64,000 nucleotides of DNA from Rhyacichthys aspro (lineage: Eukaryota; Chordata; Actinopteri; Gobiiformes; Rhyacichthyidae): contig CM072160.1 in assembly GCA_036850595.1 (NCBI GenBank), positions 5,907,773-5,971,772 of the forward strand, given 5' to 3'. Made by a program: the position numbers and the translations under genes. The notes beneath the pieces are model-generated. The model worked only from the letters and a program-made list of their open reading frames with translations, was not told where the DNA came from and made no database searches. Below, one piece after another: positions 24,510 to 35,100 of this stretch (position 1 is its first letter; each line of letters starts with the position of its first letter).

Positions 24510-26580
24510 ATGGTGAGTAGGCTGTGAGTTCACTTGTTTCTATGGCGACTCTAAATCCATATTGATTATATTGTACTGGTTATATTGATTACATTATGCT
24601 GATTTACACTTAGATTATTGCTCTATTCATATTACAATTTGATTTTGGGTTTTTTTTTACATTTTCATTTTTAACACACTGACTTCCTTGTTCAGAGGTC
24701 AGGTTTGGAGTTTCTATGGGGCTGAGAAGCAAGTGTCTGAGAACATTTAGAATAACAACATTGTATAAAACTAGAATTGTTGCAAGTTGAATAGCATTTC
24801 TTTGAATCACTAAACTGTATGTAGGCTTGCATGTCTTTATTGTAGTATAATGTCTTTTCTGTCAGGCAAATCCATGCAAATATCCATGTCAATCCTTTCT
24901 TAAATTGAGGGTGTTGTGCTCCTATTAAATAACTGTCATAACAAAAGCCAGGGAAACAAATGCATCTAAAGCATTAAAATAGACCTTTTGTACTCATTTG
25001 TCTAGCTGCAGGTACAAACAGTAGCCTAGCAGCTACACCTCAGGGCAAAGAGCTCATTAATTGGCCTTGCACAACACTCATTGTAGGTTGTATTGTAAGT
25101 GGGTTATTGCAGTCGGCGAACCTCACTCATAGTTTGAGTTGGGAAAGATAAATGCTGTTGCAGTGAGTGGTTTTGTCTGCTGCATCATTAACTAAGGATG
25201 AAGGTGTGTCTGTGTTTGAACAGGCATTTATCTGATAAAGCAAAGTGTGTGACATGTGTCTGTTTGTCTGCTCACACTGACATACTATATATATGCGTTT
25301 TAAATGTTCTTGCTGGATTTTTCTTCACAGATGCGCTTCCTGTTGCTGTTCAGCCGCCAGGGGAAGTTGCGCCTACAGAAATGGTTTACACCGCTGACTG
25401 ACAGAGAGAAGAAGAAGGTGATCCGGGACATGATGATGATGGTTTTGGCCCGGCCCGCGCGAACCTGTAACTTCCTGCAGTGGAGGGACCTCAAGATTGT
25501 TTACAAGAGGTGAGCTAAACAAAGTATTTGTGACACAACTCTATCTCAGCAGTTCTCGGTAATAAGGGGGTTATAAAGATTTTGGTCCATGCTGCAGTGT
25601 GATGCACATTAATGCATAGGACATATAGCATTTATAGTATACTTTTGAGGGCGGGCATTTCTAATAAATTGGCTTCATCTGTGCAGTCGTATGATGAGAT
25701 CCTTACTTTACACGGTTAATTTACTCACATGTTTATTTATTTATCACAGTTGATTTAGTTTTTGACCATTCTTCTCTCCAAACACAGATATGCCAGTCTG
25801 TATTTCTGCGCCGGTCTGGAGGATCAGGACAATGAGCTGCTGACCCTTGAAGTTCTGCACAGATATGTTGAGTTGTTGGATAAATACTTTGGTAATGTAA
25901 GTATCTTTCGATGTTAGGTCACATTTATTGTTTATAAGCTATTAGTGGTCACATTTCTTTTGGCTGTTACTCTTACATAAAAATGACTTTATTGTTTTTG
26001 CATATTTCACAATGACATTTACAATCATCTGTATTATAGTAGTATTCAAAAATAAAAGTAGAGTTTTACTGAGAAAAGAACAGGTTATTAAAGTGCTTTC
26101 AGGAGAAATTAAAAGGCTTATCATTCTTTTGATAAACCTGCTTTTTTTTCCACACCTGGTTATGTGACTGCAGCAGTAAGAAGTCAGACTCCCCCTGGTG
26201 TTCAGTGATGTGTTTGCTTCAGAATTTCTTATTTTTTTAATTTCAAGAGTAATCAAGGAGGATGTTAAATTAAGGCTTAATCATTTCTGGCTATCCACAA
26301 TTACTAAAATCGCATTGTGTCTTAAGGTCTGTGAGCTGGACATCATTTTCAACTTTGAGAAGGCTTACTTCATCCTGGACGAGTTTCTGATGGGTGGAGA
26401 AATATTAGAAACATCCAAAGTAGCTGTAGGTGTATCTATGGAGGAGGCTGACACTCTCCAAGAGGTACAGTATAGTCTAAGGCCCAACCACGACATTTTA
26501 AACACTTAAAAACATCCTGTATACTCTGTTTTGTTTGATTACAGACAATGGAGGAATACATGAGCAGACCTGCCTACTGA
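24510..26580 (+). CDS. ap1s3: AP-1 clathrin adaptor complex sigma subunit (sigma-3)
   Basis: This is the small sigma subunit of the AP-1 adaptor, which sorts cargo between trans-Golgi and endosomes; sigma contributes to the dileucine-signal pocket. Coding exons: 24510-24512 (the ATG alone, followed directly by GTGAGT), 25331-25509, 25788-25896, 26327-26464, 26545-26580. They join in phase to 154 aa, the length I recall for human AP1S3. The N-terminus MMRFLLLFSRQGKLRLQKWF, the central YVELLDKYFGNVCELDIIF and AYFILDEFLMGGEI are family hallmarks. Exon 2 itself begins with ATG, so the first Met is supplied by a three-base coding exon and initiation could occur at either. Sigma-1 paralogues are very similar; adjacency to scg2 and wdfy1 supports ap1s3. 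An AATAAA at 26765-26770 ends the gene. Confidence 0.93.
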
Positions 26581-26764
26581 GCCAGATAGGATCTTTATGA
26601 ATGTGTCATAGCAGGACTTTAATATATTTTCAGGTAATGATAAACATTCTTTGAATATTGTGCCAAACTTCAATATAGTTCTATTCATAAGTGCCTTTTA
26701 AGCCTCTCTTTTATCAGAGAAAATACCTGTAATCAGTTATTTTCTTTCATATTGTGTTTGAGTC

Positions 26765-26770
26765 AATAAA
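26765..26770 (+). promoter_or_regulatory. ap1s3 polyadenylation signal (AATAAA)
   Basis: Canonical signal 185 nt past the ap1s3 stop. A second AATAAA follows at 26794-26799. Confidence 0.7.
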
Positions 26771-26807
26771 GAAACAATACACAGTAAGGAAAAAATAAAG
26801 TCAATGC

Positions 26808-26813
26808 TTTATT
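26808..26813 (-). promoter_or_regulatory. scg2 polyadenylation signal (AATAAA, minus strand)
   Basis: Minus-strand AATAAA about 310 nt past the scg2 stop codon. It lies only 37 nt beyond the first ap1s3 signal, so the two 3' ends probably meet or overlap. Confidence 0.65.
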
Positions 26814-27122
26814 AACTTCAGGTATGTCACATTTAGGACAACATTTAAGAAACTACCAAAGAACACAAGTGAGTCTAGGTAATCCAACACTGTTCTGGCT
26901 GTGTGTGCATTGATGTATAAGGCTGGTGAGTCACGTTTACTGTACACCTGTTTTGTTTTGTGTTTCTGAGCAACTTTTTAAAAAAAGCATCAAATTAATG
27001 TCCAAACACTAATAAATAATTATGTTCTAAACTAAGGTTAACTGGATGCTGTATTTTTCAAAATACTTCCTTCTTTCACCAAAACAATATATACTGTATA
27101 TATAGAAGTATGTATAACCTAT

Positions 27123-28874
27123 TTATATTCCAGGCGTAGTTTTGGCATCTTGTTCAGCTTCTTCAGTTTCTGGGTTTACAATGCTTAGTAATTTCATCAC
27201 TGCTTCATTATCAAAGCCTTGGATTTGCTCATCTGGACCTCTCTCATTGTCTTCAAACTGTCTCTTTTCATTTCTGTCAGAGTCCAGTTGATCGAAGTAA
27301 CCCTGTATGGCCTGTTCAAGAGATCCGCTCACAGTCTGGTTATCCTCATCCCGCTTTTGGCTCTGCTTGCTCTTGTACGTGGGATACTTTGCCAACATCT
27401 GAGCTGCCAAATAGGCCGCCAGTTCATTCTCTGTGTCATCGTAGTTGTCCTTTAACTTAGTGGGAAGGCGCTGTTGCGTATGAACGGATTCCCCCGAACG
27501 CCACGTGGGCCGGGTGTTAAATCGTGACAGTGAGCTTTTGTACTGCTTCTGTTTCCGGAGAGGAGATTGGATGTTGTTTTCTTCACCTGATAACCCCAGG
27601 ATTTTGAGGATCCTCTCTGTTCTTAGTTCTTCTCGTGTCTTTTGCCGTTGGGGTAGGCGTCTGTAGTACAATTGAGGTTTCTTGTAAGTCTTCCTCGTGT
27701 AAATCAGTGGGGCTTGTTGAATGTTCTTCCGACTTGTCATTTCTCCACCTCTGAGCATGTCAATCAGGTCTTCAGGTGGGATTTGGTACTTTTGGGAGAT
27801 CTGTAAAAGCTGGTAAATAAACCTTGGATCAATGTTATTTTTATACTCAGCCACTCTCCTCTCTGTTCGCTCCTCTTCCTCCTCTAGCGCTCGTTTTTGC
27901 TCTTCCTCCTCAGTTTGCTCCAGGACTTTCAGGAGGTAGTAGTCCGCCAAGTTGGCTACATCATCTCGATCTTGGGATCTTTTGACGGGGAAACTTTGAT
28001 CATTCAATTCCTCTTCATTTTCCATAGCTTCTTCATTATCATCAAGGTAATCCAAGGCACGTTCAACTTCGTGTCTGTTATCCTCTTCCTCCTCCTCTTC
28101 CTCTTCTCGCTCTCGTAGCGGCCCCCAGTCTTCGTCACCGTAATCTACATCCCTTAAATTGAACAAGTCATCCTCCTCTTTGTCCTCCTCGGCTTTGTCA
28201 TTTTGTCGTTTTTGATTAGGACTTGTTAGTTTTCCCAGTTCCTCAAACACGGATTGAAGAGTGGCCAAGTTTTGAGGTGTGTACTTCTCTTCTACGTTCT
28301 CATTGGTTCGTTTAAATGGGTTTCCACGATCCAAGTCCTCTTCTTGATGACCTTCCCCTTCTTCCTCATCATCCTCAAACATTAGTGGGAGCTTTTTGTG
28401 AGGTGTGATGACCTGTGGCTTGGCTGCTTCGCTGTTGCTACGAAGCGGCGCTGGTTTGGCAGCCTTTTCAGTTTGCTGAAGAGTGCTGAGGACTGCTTGT
28501 AGCAGCTCTTCACTTTTATCCTCCTCTTCCTCTTGGGCCTTTTCTGGCTGTGGCTCATTGCTTTGCACAGGACTTGAAGCTAGTCTTAACATGGAGCGCA
28601 GATTCTCACTGTCATCAGAGCCTGTTTTGTGATCGGCTTGCAGCTCTGAGTCTGTGCCGGTTCTTTGACGTAGACTTTGAATGTACTCCAAAGCTTTGAG
28701 CATGTCCTCATTGGGAACTTGTGCATCGGATTCACTCCCTCGCAGTCTGTGCTCTCTCAGCGAAGCCCCTGTAACATCAGAGGAGCTGAGGAACATGAGG
28801 AGGAGTAACGTGAGGTTAAAAAAACCCAGGGAGAAAGGCTTGGCCAGCGTGGAGGACCTGTGTAGTGACGGCAT
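27123..28874 (-). CDS. scg2: Secretogranin II (precursor of secretoneurin)
   Basis: This is an acidic granin of neuroendocrine dense-core vesicles, processed by prohormone convertases at dibasic sites. The whole 583-aa protein lies in one exon, as in other vertebrates. The start at 28874 is chosen because a good acceptor (TTCTGCAG) ends at 28883 and the exon starts at 28882; a Met 11 codons further up is intronic. A signal peptide (hydrophobic LTLLLLMFL) ends near VTGA-SLREH. Secretoneurin is a 32-residue peptide at residues 190-221 (28212-28307), bounded by KR on both sides and starting TNENVEEKYTPQ. Glu-rich runs and many other KR/RR pairs follow, as do conserved granin segments such as IPPEDLIDML and a C-terminal YLAAQMLAKYP. 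Teleosts have scg2a and scg2b; I cannot tell which this is. The gene is tail-to-tail with ap1s3. Confidence 0.95.
   Translation of the reverse strand: MPSLHRSSTLAKPFSLGFFNLTLLLLMFLSSSDVTGASLREHRLRGSESDAQVPNEDMLKALEYIQSLRQRTGTDSELQADHKTGSDDSENLRSMLRLASSPVQSNEPQPEKAQEEEEDKSEELLQAVLSTLQQTEKAAKPAPLRSNSEAAKPQVITPHKKLPLMFEDDEEEGEGHQEEDLDRGNPFKRTNENVEEKYTPQNLATLQSVFEELGKLTSPNQKRQNDKAEEDKEEDDLFNLRDVDYGDEDWGPLREREEEEEEEEDNRHEVERALDYLDDNEEAMENEEELNDQSFPVKRSQDRDDVANLADYYLLKVLEQTEEEEQKRALEEEEERTERRVAEYKNNIDPRFIYQLLQISQKYQIPPEDLIDMLRGGEMTSRKNIQQAPLIYTRKTYKKPQLYYRRLPQRQKTREELRTERILKILGLSGEENNIQSPLRKQKQYKSSLSRFNTRPTWRSGESVHTQQRLPTKLKDNYDDTENELAAYLAAQMLAKYPTYKSKQSQKRDEDNQTVSGSLEQAIQGYFDQLDSDRNEKRQFEDNERGPDEQIQGFDNEAVMKLLSIVNPETEEAEQDAKTTPGI
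28212..28307 (-). other. Secretoneurin peptide-coding segment
   Basis: Encodes 32 residues between a KR pair and a KR pair inside secretogranin II. Secretoneurin stimulates release of luteinising hormone and other hormones in fish and is the most conserved part of the precursor. The central LATLQSVFEELGKLT is near-identical to what I recall of other vertebrates. Confidence 0.9.
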
Positions 28875-28881
28875 GGTGACG

Positions 28882-30425
28882 CCTGCAGAAGAGAGAGACA
28901 GAGGCACATGTCAGCGCTGACCTTTACACATAAAGCTAACAGGCCCACAATGGTTAGCACTCTGGCATTTTAGAAATGTCTATCGTTTATTCGTCTTGTC
29001 ATCCCTGTACGTCTGCTGCAACGATAACGTCAGACTGTCGAGACATTTGAGGGTCAATCAGATTGAAATCTGATGCCACCATCTTGACAGCTCAGTTTAT
29101 CATCACTGCATCGGTTCTGAGACACCGTAGAAACAAATGTGTTATTATTCAATACAGGTACAATGGCCCCCAGTGTAAGGTGAAGCCTATATTATACATA
29201 TGTGTTTATGAAAAATGAAGCTTCGTTTGCATAATTTTTTGTTGTCCTATTGTTTTGACCTTTTACCTCTTGTTTAGTTAGTTTAAGCAACATTTCATTC
29301 TTTTCAATCAATTTCACTATTTTTACAGTGTGTTGAATTTAAGTATTATGTATTATAAAAGACTTGTTGCTCCTTTTTTAAATCACTTGGTTCACATTTA
29401 TGGTAGTTTTATTCATAATTTTAGAGTGATTCACTTGCAGGCATATTTTCAAGCTGTCAGTCTGAATTTCAAGAGGTCTTTTTTTTTTATTCTCACAAAT
29501 CACTTTATATAACTGTTATTTTTTCAATGGTGTTTTAATTATACATTCAATTAAACAGAAAAAAAACATTAAGGATGCCTGATTAAGTATTAGTCAGGTC
29601 TGTTTTTTGTCAAATAAATAAAAGCTGGTGCCTTGTTTTCAGTTTTGTCAATAAATAAAAAGTAAAAATTAATTACAAGTTGAAAGTACAGGATTGATTA
29701 AATGGACCATGGTGCTTCTCAAACGCGTGTTGTGTTATGATAAGCTCTACAACCTCGTCCCTTTGGTGGTGTTTGCATCTCACAGGAGTTGTGCTGCCTG
29801 TTTGCAGCAGCAGTTACACACAGCGCCAACATCAGCTCTGGTGCAAATCTCATTAGTGGACAAATTGCTGCTCACTGTGAGTCACGGCCGCGGTTGTCAA
29901 GGAAACCCGGTAAGAAACGCCTCCTTTTTACCAGAAATTCCACCTGTGTTTGGTATTGACAATTCTTATCTAATTATTCCCTAATAAACACCAGTCAGCC
30001 TAATGGATTTTTCAACCTGCATTGATAAACTGACTAATTTACATGCAAATCAATTAAGAATATATTACTTTTCCACACTTAAAAAAGCTAGTATTACGGC
30101 ATAGACATTCATTTTCATTATGTTTACTTTTTTCTTCAATCTTACCAGGAAACTTTTAGTTTACAGAGATATTAACATTTTTTAAATGTATGTTAAAGAA
30201 CATGTTTTTTTTGTTTGTTTTGAATCTAACAATACACCAAACCAGAATCCAGAACAAAGAAATGCTGTTAACGTCGACGCAAAGCCGCCTCATCGCCTTC
30301 ACATCTGTACCGAGCATCAGGTTGGCGATGTAGGAAATCTCGTTTAAGTCGTAAAAAACAGTTTTGTGTGTTAAAGGGGAAACAGAGTAAAGTCAAATGG
30401 CTCCATAAATACATGTCGCTCTCAC
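28882..30425 (-). other. scg2 intron 1
   Basis: Intron between the non-coding first exon (donor CAACAAG/GTGAGA at 30425) and the coding exon (acceptor at 28883). It is AT-rich and without recognisable coding sequence. It contains an X-box-like element at 29893-29906 and an octamer ATGCAAAT at 30043-30050. The ORFs here are not supported as genes. Confidence 0.55.
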
Positions 30426-30660
30426 CTTGTTGAATGCTGTTCAGTTTGCTGGGAGCGTCGTGAGTGAGCTGTGCATCTCTCTGACTCCGCGAAGCGCGCT
30501 GCGAGTGTGCTTCAGCACCGCGGACAGCTCCAGTGCTATTAGAGGGACCACGTGACTCCTGCGTCAGAGGGAGATACGCAACACAGGCGCGTCCACCAAC
30601 ACACACACGTGGACGCGCGCTCCAGCCAAACACAGCCGCCTTTAAAAGCATTTTGGAGCA
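30426..30660 (-). promoter_or_regulatory. scg2 first exon and promoter with RE1/NRSE
   Basis: The minus strand shows a first-exon donor at 30426/30425. Upstream lie a 21-bp RE1-like element (30511-30531, plus strand), an E-box CACGTG (30549-30554), a CRE-like TGACGCA (30566-30560) and a TATA-like CTTTTAAA (30648-30641). The block is GC-rich compared with its flanks. Mammalian SCG2 is known to be controlled through a CRE and to be repressed by REST in non-neuronal cells. The exact start site, and so which motifs are in the exon, is not settled. Confidence 0.65.
30511..30531 (+). promoter_or_regulatory. RE1/NRSE (REST-binding) element
   Basis: Reads TTCAGCACCGCGGACAGCTC plus one further C. Against the standard 21-bp NRSE consensus only two positions differ (G for A at 10, T for G at 19). 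Both half-sites (TTCAGCACC and GGACAG) are intact at normal spacing. Confidence 0.85.
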
Positions 30661-33375
30661 CTGACACTAGTTTGGGCTCCTTTGGGGTTTGTTGTGAAGC
30701 TCGTGGTGAATTTAATATCTCGGGTAGGGTCGTTAGGCTACTAGAGGCTAATTTGAAAATACTTAAAGCTGAGATATATACATTTCTTAAGGCAGGTTTT
30801 TATATTGCAGCTTTTTTTTTTCCTTTTTGTTCACTTATTTGTCACTAATCAAATTGAGACTAACTGAGAAACTTATCTCATCATCTGCTGGCAGCTGAAA
30901 GACATTTGTTACCATGGCAACTGTTATCTAAACTAGCTAGAGGCATCATAACAAAGGGGATGGTGCTAATATATTCTCATATGTACATGTATAGCATCCA
31001 CATGTTTTAGCTCTACTCCAGGAGCTACTTGCTGGTCCTGTCAATGCCTTCAGTGTGTATTAATATATAACTTTGAACTGTGTATCGGCTGAGTCAAGCT
31101 TGTGTGCACGGGAAAGAGTACTTCAGCTGGGTTACTCATCAGAAGTTCAGTCTATATAGACTGAATTACTTGAGCTGAGCTTTCTCCCAAGTGGGATTAG
31201 AAATCTTTCTTTCTTTTCTGGTTCAGTAGGATCATAAAAGGCTTCCTAATATGCTCTTAATATTGAATGAATGAATAGCTAAAATTGCTTTGTGTTTAAG
31301 AAGTGTCCAAGAAGTGCTATACTTTTATCTTTAAAAGCTCTTGCTTTAGTGAAGAAAATAGATCAGAATGAGAGAAAAAGTATATGAAGAAAAAAAGCAA
31401 AAAATAGGTGAAAATTCTTATATCTTAACAACTGAAAGTAGTATTTGCTATTGTGGGGAAAATGGTCCATATGCTGTGTCTCTGCTGCAGTGCTCAGAGA
31501 CAGAGACGGTTAAAGTCCATTGATGAGTCATATCCTTCGGACACCGCCAAAGCCTGAGACGAGGGGTGGGAGGGGATGAGGGGGGTGACGGGGGACTGCA
31601 GAGAGCTGTGTGACAGAGGCAGACACACACACAGCACTTTCTTCACCGGCAAGCTGCTGTGCACTCTATTTTTGGCCTCTTGTCAAACCTTGGATGGATC
31701 AGTTTGCATTACTCACTGTTTCATTCACAAATCCTCCTTATTTCAGCGTTTAATGGGAGCTGAGGCTGTGTCACAGTCAGCTCCAGTAGCCCAGATAAGG
31801 AGCGCATTAACGTAGAGAACTGTGTCTAAAAGAAGAACAGGGCAGGCCTATTTTTAAAGAGCACACAATGGGGTCGCCTACTTTACATAATATAAACCCC
31901 GTCTGCCAAACATCAATGGAAAAGTGGATAGTCTGTCTGGCTTATGCAAGATGTTTTAACCTGAGTACCACCAAAATACCTCGCAAAACTCTCACAGACC
32001 TTTTTAATCCTTGCTAGGTAACATAATACTGTGGGATATTTTTTATTCCAGAAAGATTAGGATTGGCTGGATGATCAATAAAACCATTAGAGAATTAGAA
32101 AATTGTGAAAAATGTTAAGCTTCCATTATAATAAAGTTAAGGAAACTGGCTCCTTGGTGATTGTGGGGCAAAGTTTTTGCAATTAACTATTTGTGGTCTT
32201 TGTACACATTATAGGAAAGAAATTATGTTTTGAATGGTTATGGTTGCTTGGAGATTTGGTTGTACAATTCAATGAAGAGATCATAGTCAACATGATCCAT
32301 GAGACAGTAGCACCTGCTCATTTACAGTGATATTTTGATGGCAGAAAGCCTTCTATTTCATTGCAGGAAGGGCTTTGGGGGTATGTTTCAAAGTTATGAA
32401 AGTGACAAGCATGAATATATCTTGTATCTGTATGTAAGCAATAACACTACACTTAGAAAACTACCCTCACAGAAACCTCTAACAGTCTCTACTGAAGAGG
32501 TTTTCAGACAAATTCATGACTAGACTAAGGTCATATTCACAAGTCTAACCTAGTCTTTTAAGTGTCTTATTACTAAAGGACTGTGGTGAGAGTAACCTTC
32601 ACTGCAATAAGTCTTTTTTTATCCTATGTTTAACATTTTACAGCCAGGAGAACATGAGAAACCAGGACAAAAGAGCTGATTTTAATCGCCTGTCTCCGTC
32701 CTTCTAATTACCCTGCCCTCATCTCATGACTAACACACAGAGTGGCAGTTTTGCACTGATAAAGCTTGAGCTGTCTGGCTAATTGCTTGTGGTTGTGTCT
32801 GTGGCAGGATTACTGGTAAACAGAAACCAATTACTGTTCAGATCCACCCCCATTCCCCTAAAACAGGATTGGGCTCCGGTCAAATGAGAAGTTTTCTTTC
32901 AGGCAATTAGTAGGTTCCCTCTTTAGAGATTCTCGTGGCAGTGTGAGGTGACTGCATGGGGTGGTATTTTGTAAAATGTTGCCTGTGAAACTTTTCTTTT
33001 CCAGGTTTACCTCCTGTTCTGGTCTCATAGAAATGGATGTGTTTGAAAATACTTGTGTTTGATGTTGAAGTGTTGCTGAATAATACTCTGTTGTGATGGC
33101 TAGATGACAGGATTTGCAATTGGATTTTTGTGCAGAGTAAAGAATATGCCATAATGTTAATATAACTACATCCAGTTATTTCTGACCAGTGAAGCTATAT
33201 CAAGATCTCAATGCCATGTTTACAGCTCCTAATCTAATAATCAAATACACAATGTCCCTTTTCAGTCAACGTTCTACCATAGATTGTCTCTGGCCTCTTT
33301 CTACTTTCCAGAGACATATTGCTGTCTAAGATGACTATTCAAAAATAAATGCAAGTGTGAAAGGTTGTCTGTAAA

Positions 33376-33517
33376 TGTCTGTCGCCAAATATTAGCCCTG
33401 CTATTACCTGATGATTGTCCAGAGTGTACCCCAACAGATGAACATCTGGGATAGGCTCCAGCTCCCTGCGACCCCTGCAACCCCTGTGACCCTGCAACCC
33501 CTGTGACCCTGCAACCC
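33376..33517 (+). mobile_element. Diverged fish LINE/SINE 3' tail with 17-bp tandem units
   Basis: The order TGTCTGTCGCC, ATTAGCCCTG, GTCCAGAGTGTACCCC and GGATAGGCTCCAGCTCCC matches the widespread fish non-LTR/SINE tail ending in GGATAGGCTCCAG. At 33473-33517 the end has expanded into 2.6 copies of CCCTGCAACCCCTGTGA. There is no ORF; it is a fragment. Confidence 0.65.
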
Positions 33518-35073
33518 GTAAATGATATGCAGCAGAAGATAAATAAATGAAAAGCACATTTTTCTTTTACAGGAATAGAACACAAATTCAAAGTTCTGAA
33601 AGTGGCACTTGAAGGTTTGTTTGTCGAGATAGTCTTTCAAATTTGACAAGGTCCACATTGTCATGGATTAGAGCGTTGCTAATTAGCATTTCAAAATAGC
33701 AATCATGACTCAGCTGTCTGGTCTGTTTAGCATCATTTTGTTTTGATTTGGTTTGTATAGGTTTTTGCAAAGGTCTTTAGGGTTTTGTTTTTAGTAGTTT
33801 CACAGTTTTTCCTCTTTATACTTTCACCTGTCCTTTTTAATACAATATTGATCATTTTTTTTAATCAAGAATTTGTTCCTTCATAGTGTCCGATTAATTA
33901 TTCTAAGCATAATGTTATTCCTTTTTCGAACATTGTCAAAAGCAGCAATGTTGTCTTGCAAAAAGCCAAAGGGCATGCAGTATGTGGGATCCTTCTAACA
34001 TCATGAAGCCAGATCCCAAAGCACTCTATTGGGGTTTAGCTTGACAAAAGTATAACTACGAGTTGCTCATATTGTTAAAACTGTGTACATGCACCCAGAA
34101 TCACTGATGATTTTATGCCCTGACACAGACCTGGTTTGTTTCTTTACTTTTCTTTTGTTACGTTGTCCCTGGCGATTGACCTGTTGCTTCCCATTTATGA
34201 CCACAGCCAATCTTCCTTAACATGCTGTCAGGAGCTTGGCAGGAACAATACAGAGACACAGAGAAAGAGGGAGTGAGGCTTTGAATGGACCATTCAAGGT
34301 GTGATGTCAGGTGCACGTTGCCGGTCGAATGTGTGTCTGTGTTTGTCCGGGTTTGACGCAATAAGACTCACCGATTGCATCCATTTTTGCTCTTTTGTGA
34401 AATGTGAGATGTGGCCCCAGATAGTGTCCGAGTCATTTATAGCACACCAGGGCACATAAAAACATTGTCACCACATTTTCTCCGAAATGATTCAAAGAGC
34501 AAAGTCATTGAGCTCGTGAAAGCACATCCAGCAGCCCATAAAGGGTCTAAAAGGTTTACAGAGCAAACATAATGCTTCTGAGTCAAGAAAGAGGAAAATA
34601 TGTGACATGATAACATTTGGATTATGTGTTACAGCTATTTTAAGAACTCAGTGTCCTAAAAAAAAGTGCTTCCTCCAAAAACATCATTTATGTAACCAAA
34701 TCCATTTCCTTGTTTTTATTTTGACAAAAAAGGGGGAGAGACGCAGTTTGCGCCCACAAAAGGAGAGTGAGTCATCGGTTTTCTGAAGCTTTGTGAGGTG
34801 AATGCAGCAGGAGAGATCACACTACTTTGGCTGTTATGTGATAAGGTAAGAGAAAAATACAACAACTAAATGAGGCACAGTGCTTTTAAAACCCCAAATG
34901 AGGCTTTTTTGAACAATAGTCACCATGAATGCAATTGAATAATTTGAAGCCCTAGCATTGGTCTGCACATAGCAAGATATTTGGCCTATTTATTTATTGT
35001 TTGTTTGTTTGTTTGTTACATTGCAGTTTCTTACTGTTTTAACTACTCAGCTTTTATTTTTGTAACTGGAAGG

Positions 35074-35100
35074 AAGTGCTTGTCATGTGAACAAGCACTT
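35074..35100. repeat. 10-bp perfect inverted repeat
   Basis: AAGTGCTTGT (35074-35083), a 7-nt loop, then ACAAGCACTT (35091-35100). Confidence 0.7.

Noticed and set aside
27219..28118. Plus-strand ORFs opposite scg2
   Set aside because: Leu/Val-rich translations come from the antisense of Glu-rich scg2 codons; no independent support.
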